Part shown: piece by piece, positions 30,567 through 41,413 of the stretch
How the letters are laid out: each line of letters starts with the position of its first letter
How positions within the stretch are numbered: the stretch's first letter is position 1
Assembly (NCBI GenBank): GCA_038277395.1
Contig: CM076195.1
Coordinates: forward strand, 48,505,366 to 48,569,365
Direction: 5' to 3'
Source of the DNA: Dryocosmus kuriphilus
Taxonomy: Eukaryota > Arthropoda > Insecta > Hymenoptera > Cynipidae
Length of the DNA: 64,000 bases
Notes under the pieces: generated by a model
What the model saw: only the letters and a program-made list of their open reading frames with translations
Database searches by the model: none
Told to the model about the DNA's origin: nothing
Translations under genes and position numbers: made by a program

Positions 30567-31421
30567 GCAATGAGGAATATTGACATTCATATATTGGATA
30601 TCTCACAAATAAGTAAGAAAGACTTTGAATAAAGTTCCGAATAGCAGAATTTTCCGACTTTATTGAAACTTCGTATACTTATGTATTTTGACGCGCTGAT
30701 TATGAATATGATAGTGAAAATTGGTGACTAGGTGATTTTCATGGTGAAAATTATAAAAAACACTATAAAAATCAAGTTTTTTGCGTTTATCTCACTAAAT
30801 ACGCAGGATTTCGAAAAATATTTTAAACAAAAGTTTTAACTAGTATAAAAATACATCTTTTTTGTTGAGTACACTTTTTGCCAAAAATCATTATTTTTCG
30901 ATAAAAATAGGATTGTGTTGGAAAAACAAGAAAAAGAATAAAGTTACGGAAATGAGTTCTGTTACGTTTTTTGCGTTTATCTAAACCAATGCGCAAAATA
31001 TTATCAAATATTAGAAACAAAAATTGTACATCTAATCGAGTTACACATATTTTGTCTGTAAAATTTTTATCTACAAGTAATAGTTTACGCGAAAATTAGT
31101 GATACATTGATTATCATGGAAAAAGACCCCTTAAAAATCAAGGTTTTTTGCGTTTAGATTAGTCAATACGCAAACTTTCGCAAAATTTTTTTAACAAAAG
31201 TCGTGAACCTCATCGAGATACACATTTTTTGTTTTAAACATTGTTTCATACAGGTGATAGTTTTCAAGAAAGTTAGTGATACATCTGATAAAATGTACCA
31301 AATTTTAGTGCAATAAGCGACAAGTCTTTCTCTACCGTCCGCGCTCCTAGTACTAACAGGCGTGTGTTTCACGCGTGCATTCATTATTTTCGAAGTTTTC
31401 TTCTTTCGAATTCTAACCAAC

Positions 31422-32112
31422 ATGGATGAAACATATAATATTTTCAGTCTGGGTATGATTCTTCAAAAAAGAGAAAAAACACTTCAGTGGTTGAGACAAA
31501 TTGAACTCATTCCAACTGAACGATTTTGCTCAAAACACAAGAAAGAAATTACTCTTTTAGAGTCTGAAGTGACTTGCGGTCAGTTCTTGTGTTATAAAGC
31601 AGGAAGTATCGTCACACAAATACCGTTGCGGCAAATACGTGCTTTGAGAGGTGTCACATTTCCGCAGCGGCACGTATGCTTTTTCTTATTGTTTCGCTGT
31701 AGGCTTTAATTTCGAACAAACCATCCGGGAAAGTAGCATTGTCGAAGGTCAGTCGATTTCGCGAGAAACTGTTGCAGATCGCTTCTCTTTTTGTAGGGAG
31801 ATCTGCATGGTTGCTCTTGACAGTCACTTCGAAGAGGAAGGTCGCACTGGAGGTGTCGGTGAAGTAGTAAAAATAGATGATTGCAAGATCGGGCGTCGAA
31901 AATACGAGCGAGGACGTGTAGTGGAAGGATTATGGATCCTCGGAATGATTCACAGAAGTCATCTTTACAACTATCGGCTGGAAATCTGTCCCGATAACAA
32001 GAGAGATCATTCTACTCTAATCAGATTAATAAAAAAGCATGTAGCAGAAGGGACAGAGATTCACACCGATTGTTGGAAGGGCTATATCAATCTCGAAGAT
32101 CATGGATTTGTT
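31422..32112 (+). pseudogene. Merlin transposase, N-terminal and core part
   Basis: ATG at 31422 (MDETYNIFSLGMILQKRE). A Cys-containing region (TERFCSKHKKEITL...VTCGQFLCYKAG) resembles the zinc ribbon of IS1595/ISXO2 transposases. After a frameshift near 31690 the DDE core follows: VVKIDDCKIGRRKYERGR (first Asp) and HTDCWKGYINL (second Asp). The reading stops at the CMC insertion after ...DHGFVH. The remainder is at 35477-35710. Confidence 0.85.
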
Positions 32113-32115
32113 CAC

Positions 32116-35100
32116 CACGGTGGTCCTGAAACAAGAAAAAGTGGACCCTAAATGGATCCAAAATCGGCTAACGCAGAAAGTTGCTATATTGTTTGGAGAT
32201 TTAAAAAAAAGTAAACTTCAAAATCCTAGCTAATTGGTTTCGCAAGTTATGGTCGTTTTTGTATTTTTACTATGCACCCTCATGAAAAGCAGAGTTGAAC
32301 ACTGAAGTTTACACATTCAATCGTCCTCTTGATCCCAATGTGAAGAAATCGAGTATGTGTTTATGATTTATTGTTGAAAATCTTGTTTCTTTTCGGAAAT
32401 TTATTGAAGTTTTGATCTACCGGTTTTCGGAATAGTGGGAAGGAAGCGTTTTCGCGAATTAAACTTCCCTCTCCACAAGCCTCAGTTGAGCTCGATCGAG
32501 GCGTAATCTGATCTTCCTTTTATTTACCTTATTCGTTCTAGGGGCATTGTGCCCGGCTTGTATTGTGTTAGTGAGTTGCATTTTATAAACTAGTGTTTTT
32601 AAAATGACTCGTCCATGTCCTCATGACGGTAGTAGAAAGAAAATATGTGGACCATTCGGTAGAAAAATTATTTTTGGTAAAATAAAGGCAGAACAATTTT
32701 TCATAAGTAAATCTATTGAAAACCTTATAAAAAAGTTTATATCAAAGGATTTTGTTTGAGTGATGAAAAATATCCCTTAAGCATATGTAGAACTTGTTAT
32801 TTAACACTTCCTCATGTTGAAAAAGGAATTTTCAATAGACAACTGCCAACTATGCCTAGTTATAAAGAGTTAGTGTTAGTGAGAGAGACTCGTTTAAATA
32901 ACGAAGTCTGTGATTGTTATATATGTTTAACTGCCAAATTTAAAGGGCATGTTAAAATTGAGAAAGGTAAAGGTAAATTTAGAGATATGAATAAGGAAAT
33001 TGAAATTTTAACTGGTTTTTATGAATCACGAAAATCAAAGCAGCAGCTTTTTTTGTCGAAACAAAATAGTGATTCTGTTGATTCGATTAAATTATGTACT
33101 AAATGCTTTCAAGAAATTGGCAGAGGTAAGATCCAAGCGTGTAAAAATGTTAAGGACAATGTGACAAAACTTGTTGAAAAACTCCCTGAAAAAGTCCAAC
33201 AGCAAATTTTCACACGTGTGATAAAAAATAATGTTGACTCTAATCTTGATGTAAGTGCAAAATCTCTAAATATTGATTTGAATTTAAGTACTGGCGGATG
33301 AAATACGAGGATCGCAGTGAATAAAATTGAGAAGAAAAACGTTGTGTTTCATGAAGATAATTTAGATCATTTTCGAGTCAAAATAGGAGCTTCCGAGAAT
33401 CAAATGAAAAAAATTACTAATTATTTAAGATGCAATGTTGGGAGAATGTCTGTTCCTAAAAAATATCGAGAGCATATGTCGGAAAAATCTAGTTTATTGA
33501 CAGATGTGTGCAAAGCAGGTGTCTATGAATTTGATTGTGAAAATGTAATATAAAAACAACTACGACCTGTGTTTACGCCAATGCTGAAGAACTCCTTGAC
33601 AAAATTATTGAAAGTAGAAACTTAATAGGGAACATTGTTATCAAAGCCATGGCTGACGGAGGCCAAAGTTTTTTTTAAATTAGTTTAACTATTATACCTG
33701 AAAATTATTCGCCTAAAACGATCGATGAAGACAATTCTATGCAGCAGGATTATAGCGATAAAAATGATTTAGAAAATTCAGAGAATTTTAATGAATTTAA
33801 AAAAAGAACACTCTACTCCCAAGGTGGCAGTCTAAGTAAAAAAGGTAAGTTATCTAGCGTAAATAAGTTGATATTGCTGTGTGTAGTTCCTGCAATAAAA
33901 GAAACTCATGCAAATATTAAGATTTTATTTGATTTGACTAAAATAAATAATATCCCCTCCAAATTTGTTGCAGACTTTAAACTTTTGCTGATTGTAAATG
34001 GACAACAAACAGCAACATCAATGTTTCCTTGTCCATATTGCTTTATCTCCTTGAATGATTTAAGAGGTATATCAACTTCCGGAACGAGTATAAATGATAA
34101 TGCTACTTCAAGTACGTTTAATAACGCAGGAATGGAAAATTTTACAAAATCAAAAACGTATGTGTCTTAAAAAAAGATTACGAAAAATATTGTAACACAG
34201 GAAAAAATAAGAAATATAGTAAAGAATGTCACAGCACCATTAATCTTTCCCTTTTCGATGAAGATAATGATGTCTATGTTCTGAAAAAATGCGTAGTTCC
34301 TGAACTGCATGTCCTGCAAGGCTTTGTAAATCATTTGTTTTGGCAAGGTTTGGTTCCCCTGTTAAGCCAAGTAAAAGCTTTGTTGTAGCCAAAAAAAATT
34401 AATTTGATTTCAAAAAATTATCATGGCGATGCTTTTGAGGGCAATGCGTGTAGAAAACTACTTAAAGAAGCAGACAGACTTAAAGATCCGGATTTGTATA
34501 AGGATGTAGGAATTTTTCAAATCATACCTTACATTGCAGCTTTCAAAGCGATGGACAAAGTCGTAAATTGCTGTTTCACTTCTGGCAAAGTAGGACCTTC
34601 GCTTGATGATTATATTAAGGAATTAAAGAAAGCTTTGAAAAGTATTAACCAACTTTCAGAAACGTTAAAGATTCACGTTATTCCTTCACACGTAAAAGAA
34701 GGTTTACAGTAGGTACATTGAAGGAAAAAATGACTTAAGTTTTTGGTCGGAGCAGAGCAAAGAGTCAATATACCGTGATTTCCTAAAGTTTTGGGAACGC
34801 GTTACAAAGTAAACGGTTTTCATCGTGATACTTACCTACCAAATCTGCTGAAAGCAGTAGTTGAATTTTCATCTCTAAATCTTTAATTCTCATCATTTAT
34901 TCATGTTTATAACAAAAAAATACTTAAAAATACAGAAAAATATATAAATGAAAAAAATACAAAAAAAAAAAGGAAAAAAGGGATCAGTTAACCACTACGT
35001 CCTCGTCGTTGATCCTGCGTCAAGCTAAAAGTTGTTTCTACAATCTTGGTTTGATAATTGTACTTTTAAAACTAAATATCATTCAATTCTTCAATCAGAA

Positions 35101-35473
35101 GATCTGTTTTTTGGATATGTTGCAAAAGCGGAAATACTGAAAAAGTGGCATTATTCAGAGAGCCGGTAGATCAAAATATCAATATATTTCCGAAAAGAAA
35201 CAAGATTTTCAACAATAAATCATAAATACATACTCGGTTTCTTAATATTGGGATCAAGAGGCCGATTGCATGTGTATACTTCAGTGCTCAACTCTGCTTT
35301 TCATGAGGGTGTATAGTGAAAATACAAAAACTTCCATATATAACTTGCGAAACCGATCAACTAGGATTTTGAAGTTTACGTTTTTTTAATCGCCAAACAA
35401 TATAGAAACTTTCTGCCTTAGCCGATTTTGGATCCATTTTGGGTCCACTTTTTCTTGCTTCAGGACCACCGTG
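32116..35473 (+). mobile_element. CMC-type (EnSpm/Chapaev) transposon nested in Merlin, 3.36 kb
   Basis: The ends are CACGGTGGTCCTGAA and complement, flanked by CAC at 32113-32115 and 35474-35476. The TIRs extend about 300 bp (32116-32440 and 35165-35473) with high identity. CAC ends with a 3-bp duplication match the CMC group. A multi-frame transposase-like gene lies inside. Removing the element restores the Merlin reading frame direction across HxxxNHSEEF...GAHTQNIE, apart from one stop. Confidence 0.85.
32604..34880 (+). pseudogene. CMC-type transposase, multiply frameshifted
   Basis: Segments in order: MTRPCPHDGSRKKICGPFGR (32604); a Cys-rich region KYPLSICRTCYLTL and CDCYICLTAK (from 32756); IGASENQMKKITNYLR (33317 frame); a KAMADGGQS-like stretch near 33645; LLCVVPAIKETHANIK and PCPYCFISLNDL (33739-34170); VVPELHVLQGFVNHLFW near 34300; NYHGDAFEGNACRKLLKEAD (34404); and EQ/FLKFWER words near 34790. 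I recognise this chain as one transposase family of animal genomes. At least five frame breaks are present. The superfamily name rests mainly on the element ends. Confidence 0.7.
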
Positions 35474-35476
35474 CAC

Positions 35477-35710
35477 TAGAGTGCTAATCATTCCGAGGAG
35501 TTTGTGAATAGCGATACTGGAGCGCACACTCAAAACATCGAGTCATCTTGGCGATGGATGCAACGATTCCTCTCACGAGGACGAGTGTACAAGAACAATC
35601 TTGCAGATCACTTCTGCGAATTTTTGTGGCGGCGACGGCTCAAAAAAATAGATGCTGATCCATTTAAAGAACTAATCACAAATATTAAAGTATGCTACCC
35701 TGACCACTGA
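35477..35710 (+). pseudogene. Merlin transposase, C-terminal part
   Basis: The stretch starts after the CMC element with NHSEEF (preceded by a TAG), then TGAHTQNIESSWRWMQRFL (catalytic Glu of the DDE triad in NIES). It ends CYPDH, then stop. It completes the gene begun at 31422. Confidence 0.85.
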
Positions 35711-36006
35711 TTATAATCAGCATTCTCAATTGAAGTAAATGCAAATATATTTCGTAATAATAAAATTTTTTAAAATCCAAAAAAAAATTAATGAAAAATA
35801 TTACAAAATAAAAAAAAGAAATGCTCTTCAAAATACTCCAACCTTTCCGCGGTAAAGAGCGTGAGTAGGTACCAAGCCGGAACCAATGGAGATACAATGC
35901 AAAAATAAAGATCTATTGTACAGGTAGGTGGATAAACAACATTATACCTGTGATCAATCATAGGGGTGCCTTTCCGCCCCCACGTATTTCCGCAACTAGT
36001 CAGTGA

Positions 36007-36028
36007 ATGTGTAGCCCCCCCCCCCCCC
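36007..36028. repeat. Poly-C run in the right Merlin arm
   Basis: Fourteen C occur in a row at 36015-36028, within the Merlin right-hand region. Confidence 0.8.
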
Positions 36029-36591
36029 TTTAACCTTGGAAAAGGAGGACGAGCGTGACTGAACGCATTTCCGTAACTTTTTTCATCTTTTTCTTGTTCT
36101 TCCAACGCAATCCTCTTTTTCTCAAAAAGTAATGGTTTTAGACAAAAAGTGTATATAAGCAAAAAGATGTATTTAAAAAATTTTTTTTTTATATTGTCGA
36201 CAATTTTAATTATCATATTCGTAGTCAGCGCGTCAAATTACATAAAAATTGGAAAAAAGTGTGACCGAACGCATTTCCTTAACTTTCTTCTTTTTCTTGT
36301 TTTTCCAAGGCAATCCTCCTTTTCTCGAAAAATAATGGTTTTAAGTGAAAAGTGTATTCCACAGGAAAGATGTATTTTTACACTAGCTAAAACTTTTGTT
36401 AAAAGCATTTTTCGAAATTCTGCGTATTTACTGAGATAAACGCAAAAATCATAATTTTTATGGCGTTTTTTATGGTTTTCACCATGAAAACCGCCTATTC
36501 GCCAATTTTCACTACCATATTTGTAATAAGCGCATCAAATACACAAGTACACGAAGTTTCAATAAAATCGGAAAATTCAGCTATTCGGAAC

Positions 36592-36959
36592 TGCATCAGA
36601 GATTTTAAATTATTTTTGCATATTCTGAGCTGTACAATTGTTCTTCTAATTATTTTCTATTTAGCACGGACATAAACCCTTTTCCCAAGAATGTGAATTA
36701 CATTATTAGCCTTGCAAAATTTCTATAAAATTGAGGATTTATTGCTTACGAATGATATTGATGACTTCTCAGATGATGATATAGCATTTTAAGGTTATGA
36801 TGTAACATTTTCAGAGAATTTGGAAAAATGGAAATCTTACGGTGATTGTTGAACTTAAAATTTATCAACAAATAAGTAAGATATTTTTTTAGATAGCATA
36901 CTGTAACCTAAGAACTAATTTTCTTCTTTTTTTTTTTACTGTAAAAAATACATTTGCTG
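36592..36959. repeat. Right flank of Merlin; copy of the host repeat, then unassigned AT-rich DNA
   Basis: 36605-36735 matches 26700-26830 (TTTTTGCATATTCTGAGCTG onward). After 36740 a short acidic reading (NDIDDFSDDDIAF) ends at a stop. No further similarity is recognised up to the start of GA-rich LINE sequence. Confidence 0.5.
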
Positions 36960-37589
36960 AGTGGGCTTCCGTTTCCAGCGCCGATAGTGACAGGATGCGT
37001 TTGGAAATACTGTGACCTTTTTAGCTTTAGTGAAGTGAATAAGGGTTGCTTGGGGTGAAGAAGGGGTGGTGAGAGGAATGTTGAGAGGTGTAGGTTGAGA
37101 GTAAATCGGTGGAAGGATCGCTTAAGGTAGATTAAGGAGAAAAAAGAGAAAAAGTGGTGTGTGCTGAGGTTTGAGATTAGATTTTAGAATAGCAGTCAGA
37201 TTTGTGGCGGTTCTGTGTGCTTCGTGTGAGCAAGGCGGGGTGATTGGGAGTTGGGTGGTGAATGTGCATAGGACTGGAGAGACAAACGATGAGGTAAGAT
37301 TGGTATGATATATATTATTAATGTTGTTTTTTAAGAGAAAAATGCGAAGGACGAAGGAGTGGAGAGGGACTTGTAGGTGGTGGCGTAAAAGGGGGAAACG
37401 TTGGGCGGGACAAGATCATTCAGTGGGTAAAGTAGGGGACTAGCTAGAAGTCCAGGGAGAAATAATGCCAGAGGGCAACACGAGTCGGGTATGGACACTG
37501 ACGAGGCGAGCTCGAAGTCGGAACTAAGTAGTGCATTGAAACAAGCAGTGACAAGAGAGAGAGGTTCGAGACAGGTAGGACGAACACAA

Positions 37590-38370
37590 TAGAAATGCTG
37601 ATTAGAGAATTAAGAAAGGAAACTTATAGAGGGCTAGCGGAAGTAAAGAAACAGGGGAAGGGAACAGAGAGGGTGGTCCTGAAGGTGAAATAGAAATGGG
37701 AGAAGTGGGAAACTTGCTGGAAAGAGGAGAAAGTCTTGAGAAAATTAGGGAATATGAAGGAGAGACAGGGAAAAAGTGAAGAAGAGAGGGAAAGGAAATA
37801 ATTCAGTTGGAAGAGAGGGTCCGTAACTTAGAATACAGAGGTGAACGTGAAGAGAATTGTAAAGAACGAGGGAGATGGGACGGGAAAGAGGGAGATGTGA
37901 ACTTGAGAGAGCAGAATGAGAAAATGAGACATATATTATGTGCGTTAGAATAAAATGGAGGGTGCGGAAGGAGAAAAAAAAGGAGAAATGTAGTGATTAA
38001 AGGAATGCAAGTAGAAAGCGAGACGGGAAAGGAGGGGGTACAGAAACTTATGAGAGACATAGGGGCACAGGTCAGGTTAGAGATAATAAAGGGTGTGGGC
38101 AGCAAGACAGGAGGAAAAGCAAGGGTGTACGTAGCCAAACTGGGGAGTGACGTGGAGAAGAGAGAGATAATGACGAAAAAGAAGGTGCTTAAGGGAAGAA
38201 AGGAAAGAATTGATGAAGATATGACATGGAGGGAGAGAAAGAAAAGATGGCTAATAGAAGAGAGGGCACGGGAGGAGAGGAGGAGAGGGAATAAAGTTAG
38301 GATTGGGTGAGGCATATTGTGGGTGAATGAGACAATGTGGATATTGAACGCAGATAGGGATGAGTTGAAA
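37590..38370 (+). pseudogene. LINE ORF1 (RNA-binding gag-like protein)
   Basis: A Lys/Glu-rich, coiled-coil-like N-terminal region (37600-37960, several frame changes) precedes a continuous stretch at 37993-38310. That stretch contains VVIKGMQVESETGKEGVQKL, an RVYVAKLGSDVEKREIM segment and DMTWRERKKRWLIEE. The order matches the RRM and C-terminal domain of L1-type ORF1 proteins as found in hymenopteran LINEs. A frame change near 38310 ends it. Confidence 0.7.
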
Positions 38371-38406
38371 GTAGGAAAATAGTCACAAGGAAAAAGAGAA
38401 GCAGAG

Positions 38407-39027
38407 GTGACTAAGAACAGAGTGGAAGCGACGGGGTTTGCGAAAGAGGCAAGAGGGAGAAGAGAAAGAGAGGATGTAAAAGGGGTTAAAGAAACGTTTT
38501 GGAATGTTTCCGTGTTAAAAAATAAAGATAGAGGTTTCTGGGATGAGTTAAATAAATGGGACATAATAATGATGAGCGAGGCATGGTTGAATGAGAACGA
38601 AAGGAAGGGGCTTAAAAGAAATTTACAAAAAGGGTACATATGGGCAGTGCATGAAGCAAGAGAGAAACATTAGATAGGAAGAAGAATGGAAGGCATGGTC
38701 TCAGGGGTGAGAAAAAGAATTGGTAATAGAAGAAAAAGGGGGACAGACAGAGACAGATCTGGAGGGTACTATGGTTAGGACAATAATGCTGCAAAGAGTA
38801 AGAGTGGACGTAGTTTGCGTATACCGAAGAAGAGGAGAAGAGAATGGGTGGAAAGTAATAAAGAATTGAATGGAGGAAAAGAAAGAAGAGTTGGTGTAAA
38901 CAAGGGGAGACTTAAACGCATGGACAGGGGAATTGGTGGGAGAATTATTAGACGAAGGAACTGAAACATTTTGCAGAAAATCGAAACATAGAGAAATATA
39001 TAGAGAGGGTAAAATACTCCTGAATAT
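38407..39027 (+). pseudogene. LINE ORF2, endonuclease domain, first part
   Basis: APE-type endonuclease motifs: WNVSVLKNKDRGFWDEL (Asn) and IIMMSEAWLNE (Glu, where ETW is usual) in 38407-38673, then a VDVVCVYRR stretch, and RGDLNAWTGE near 38920 (the GDxN motif). Stops and frame changes occur after 38673. The insertion at 39028 interrupts it inside GKILLN. Confidence 0.75.
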
Positions 39028-39449
39028 ATTGTTGATATTAAATGAGTCACGATCTTGTAGAATTGTATCAAAATAGTCTCCAAATAAGAGGTCAATAAAG
39101 TTACAGCAAGATGTGTTTAAATATTTCGAAACGTTTCGGTTCCTACGCGAACCCTCTTCAGTCAAAACAGATTTATTTCTAAAATTTTTAAAAATGACAT
39201 CCAGGTACATGCACGAATTTGCTCTGTTAAATCTCAGATATGCTTAGCTTTCATAACCTACAATTGTTTATCTTTGGTTGATTTTATGTAATTGTATATT
39301 TTTTTTAACCATGATGTAATTTTTTTAAATTTTAGAAATAAATCTGTTTTGATTGAACAGGGTTCGCATAGGAACCGAAACGTTTCAAAATATTTAAACA
39401 CATCTTACTGTAACTTTATTGACCTTTTATTTAGAGACTATTTTGACAC
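39028..39449. mobile_element. Foldback insertion with 12-bp duplication and hammerhead-like motif
   Basis: It is flanked by ACTCCTGAATAT at 39016-39027 and 39450-39461; removing it restores the LINE reading frame exactly. Inverted arms of about 110-120 bp (39080-39190 and 39325-39440) each contain a GGTTC...GAACC hairpin followed by GAAACGTTTC. In the left arm (minus strand) it is preceded by CTGAAGA, so that CTGANGA - stem - GAAAC, the hammerhead ribozyme core order, is present. In the right arm the core has decayed to TTGAACA. A 12-bp duplication and this motif fit a Penelope-like source. Confidence 0.6.
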
Positions 39450-39461
39450 ACTCCTGAATAT

Positions 39462-40276
39462 GTTTGGAGAGGCAGGATGGTTCATATGTAACGGAATTAC
39501 AAGGGGCGTTGAAGAAGGGGAGTTAACGTAAGTAGGAAAAGGAGAAACAGTGATTGATTACATCCAGTCAGAAGAAAGGATAGGAAAGCTTATAGACAGA
39601 ATGGAAGTAGGGGATGAGATAGGATCAGAACATTTACCGGTAATTTCCCCTGTGAGTAGTGAAGGATGAGGGCGTAGTAGAGGAAAAGAGAGAAGGTGAA
39701 AGTGAAAAAAGTAAATATGGGTAGATGGGGGGAGGCGAGAAACTTAGTGAATACAAGGAAAATATGGAGAATGGGGATGAAGAGAGTACACAAGAGAAAG
39801 ATCTGGAAAGGCTGGTAGCAAAGTATGGGAAAGGATAGAGAATATGAAGGAAGACGTAATGCCGCCAGTGGAGTAAAAAGAGAAAAGGAGAGGATGGTGG
39901 GATGCGGAATGTAGGGAGAGTAAAGAAAAAATACAGGAATATTTCAAAATGTGGAGAAAAGGAGAGTTGGAGAAAAGAGAGTATAATAATAGAAAAAAAG
40001 AGCATGAGAGTTTATTGAACAAGAAGCTACAGGAGGAGAAAGACACGTATAAGAAAGAGATGGTTGAGAAAGCGGTTAAGGAAGGTAGGGAATAAGAAAT
40101 GATAAGCAGGGAAAGAGGGGAAAGGAAAGGGATAAACGAGATAAGGCTACAGGAGAGGACGGCATAGAGAACAAGGCTCTTAAATATGGAGGAGATAGGG
40201 TACAGGAAGTGATGTGGAGAATATGCAATAAGGTCTGGAAGGGAGAAGGGTAGCCAAGAGAGTGGAGGACAGGGTT
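39462..40276 (+). pseudogene. LINE ORF2, end of endonuclease and start of RT
   Basis: It continues with GEAGWFICNGITRGVEEGEL, GETVIDYIQSEERI and GSEHLPVI, the SDHxP motif with Glu for Asp. A basic linker (WWDAECRESKEKIQE near 39900) and a short EN/A-K-Y-GGD-like RT beginning near 40170 follow. It is truncated at about 40276. Several stops are present. Confidence 0.7.
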
Positions 40277-40284
40277 GGTAGTAA

Positions 40285-40642
40285 CTTACCTTGAACTTAA
40301 CACTGCGTAGTATAATGATATCATCGGAAATATTTCTAGAAGCTTATAGGAGAGGGGGTGAGAGACATTTTTTGCGACGTAAATTCAATGAAAAATGAAA
40401 ATATAACCTTGGCAATATTGACGTGAAATAATAATCGTAAATAACCTTGAAGTTAAAACTGCGTAGTAAAATTATATCACTGCGAATATTCTAGAAGCTT
40501 ATGGGTGAGAGAAGGGAAGGGGGAAGTGGGGTTGTTTTGGCCAATTTCGTTTCTCACCGTTGCGCATTATAATTAATGACGTCTTCGAGAATATTCTAGA
40601 AGCTTAGCATGGACATGAAGCACTTTAGCTGTCGATGTCAGT
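40285..40642. repeat. Tandem CTTCTAGAA element, inverted relative to 11058-11590
   Basis: This contains three units with TTCTAGAAGCTTA, ACTGCGTAGT and ACCTTGAA blocks, and ends with CTTTAGCTGTCGATGTCAGTAAC, the complement of the start of the 11-kb copy. It truncates or follows the LINE. Confidence 0.7.
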
Positions 40643-40930
40643 AACATTTACCCGATAACTTCTTTGGATCCTGTTGACCATGAATCTCCCAGACGCGCGG
40701 ACGATATGGACAGCCAAGCGTACAATGCAGAAGCGCCTATGCTGGCGCGACACTATGCTATATACATTTTTTCAATTTACAAACAAAACAGACACAAGTT
40801 TATTAAAAAAAGGTTCTGTACCGAAAAAGGGAATACTATTTATATTACGTATGTAAAGTATTAGACAACAATATTAAGCCGTTTTGACGTAAAATCTAGA
40901 CTTGCGCAAACCCCATATCCAGAAACCCCC
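40643..40930. other. Unassigned sequence
   Basis: A 66-codon frame starts MDPVDHESPRRADDMDSQAY at 40664, but I see no family similarity and no composition support. It could be part of the Gypsy element whose integrase lies at 41414. Confidence 0.3.
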
Positions 40931-40934
40931 TTAA

Positions 40935-41409
40935 GGCTGTTGGCCGAGGTGTCGAAAAATAGGTTAGAAATGTGTTGTCGCCTTAATTCCTATTCAATTC
41001 CATCTGTTTTCGTATATACGACTTATGTATTTTAAAGAGACACTTTGCAAAAAAATTTCCTCAACCCGGAAGGGGTTCACGGTTGTATGAGGTGCGCTTA
41101 GTATACAGTTTCCCGAAAAAAGTAAAAATATCTGTGCTAAAATACGATAATGGAAAAGTGTTGAAATGAGGGGAAGTAGAGAAAGAGTTCCAATGGTTTT
41201 CCATTATCGTATTTTGGCACAGATATTTTTACTTTTTTCGGAAAACTGTATACTAAGCGCACCTCATACAACCGTGAACCCCTTCCGGGTTGAGGAAATT
41301 TTTTTGCAAAGTGTCTCTTTAAAATACATAAGTCGTATATACGAAAACAGATGGAATTGAATAGGAAATAAGGCGACAGCACAGTTTTTTGACACATCGG
41401 CCAGCAGCC
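40935..41409. mobile_element. TTAA-flanked palindromic MITE, 475 bp
   Basis: The ends GGCTGTTGGCCGAGGTGTC / complement are flanked by TTAA at 40931-40934 and 41410-41413. The arms are near-perfect inverted copies over about 230 bp, with a short AGTGTTGAAATGAGGGGAAG-type centre near 41165. TTAA targeting indicates piggyBac- or Kolobok-type mobilisation. There is no ORF of its own. Confidence 0.88.
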
Positions 41410-41413
41410 TTAA

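Larger units (their letters stand above)
30634..36591 (+). mobile_element. Merlin transposon with long subrepeat-bearing TIRs
   Basis: The outer ends GTTCCGAATAGCAGAATTTTC / complement (30634 and 36591) begin inverted arms several hundred bases long. Each arm contains tandem subunits of roughly 180-200 bp (around 30770, 30961 and 31130 on the left; 36075 and 36275 on the right). Inside is an IS1595/Merlin-type transposase gene. The flanks, compared with the paralogous empty site at 26700, suggest an 8-9-bp duplication (TTGAATAA on the left, TTTAAATTA on the right, diverged). A CMC transposon is nested at 32116-35473. Confidence 0.8.
36960..40276 (+). mobile_element. R1/L1-like LINE, GA-rich, truncated in RT
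   Basis: The plus strand becomes strongly purine-rich, with a gag-like ORF1 followed by an endonuclease-RT ORF2. It is interrupted at 39028-39449 by a foldback insertion and ends near 40276, inside the beginning of the RT domain. It abuts the inverted tandem element at 40285. A second LINE of similar composition and opposite orientation is at 63.0-64.0 kb. Confidence 0.8.

Noticed and set aside
36740..36800. Acidic NDIDDFSDDDIAF peptide as a piggyBac transposase N-terminus
   Set aside because: It is too short, no downstream piggyBac motif follows, and no TTAA-flanked ends are found.
37803..39210. Long minus-strand frames (278, 169 and 106 codons), Phe/Leu/Ser-rich, resembling membrane proteins
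   Set aside because: They are antisense to the GA-rich LINE ORF1/ORF2. The hydrophobic composition is a by-product of purine-rich coding DNA read backwards.
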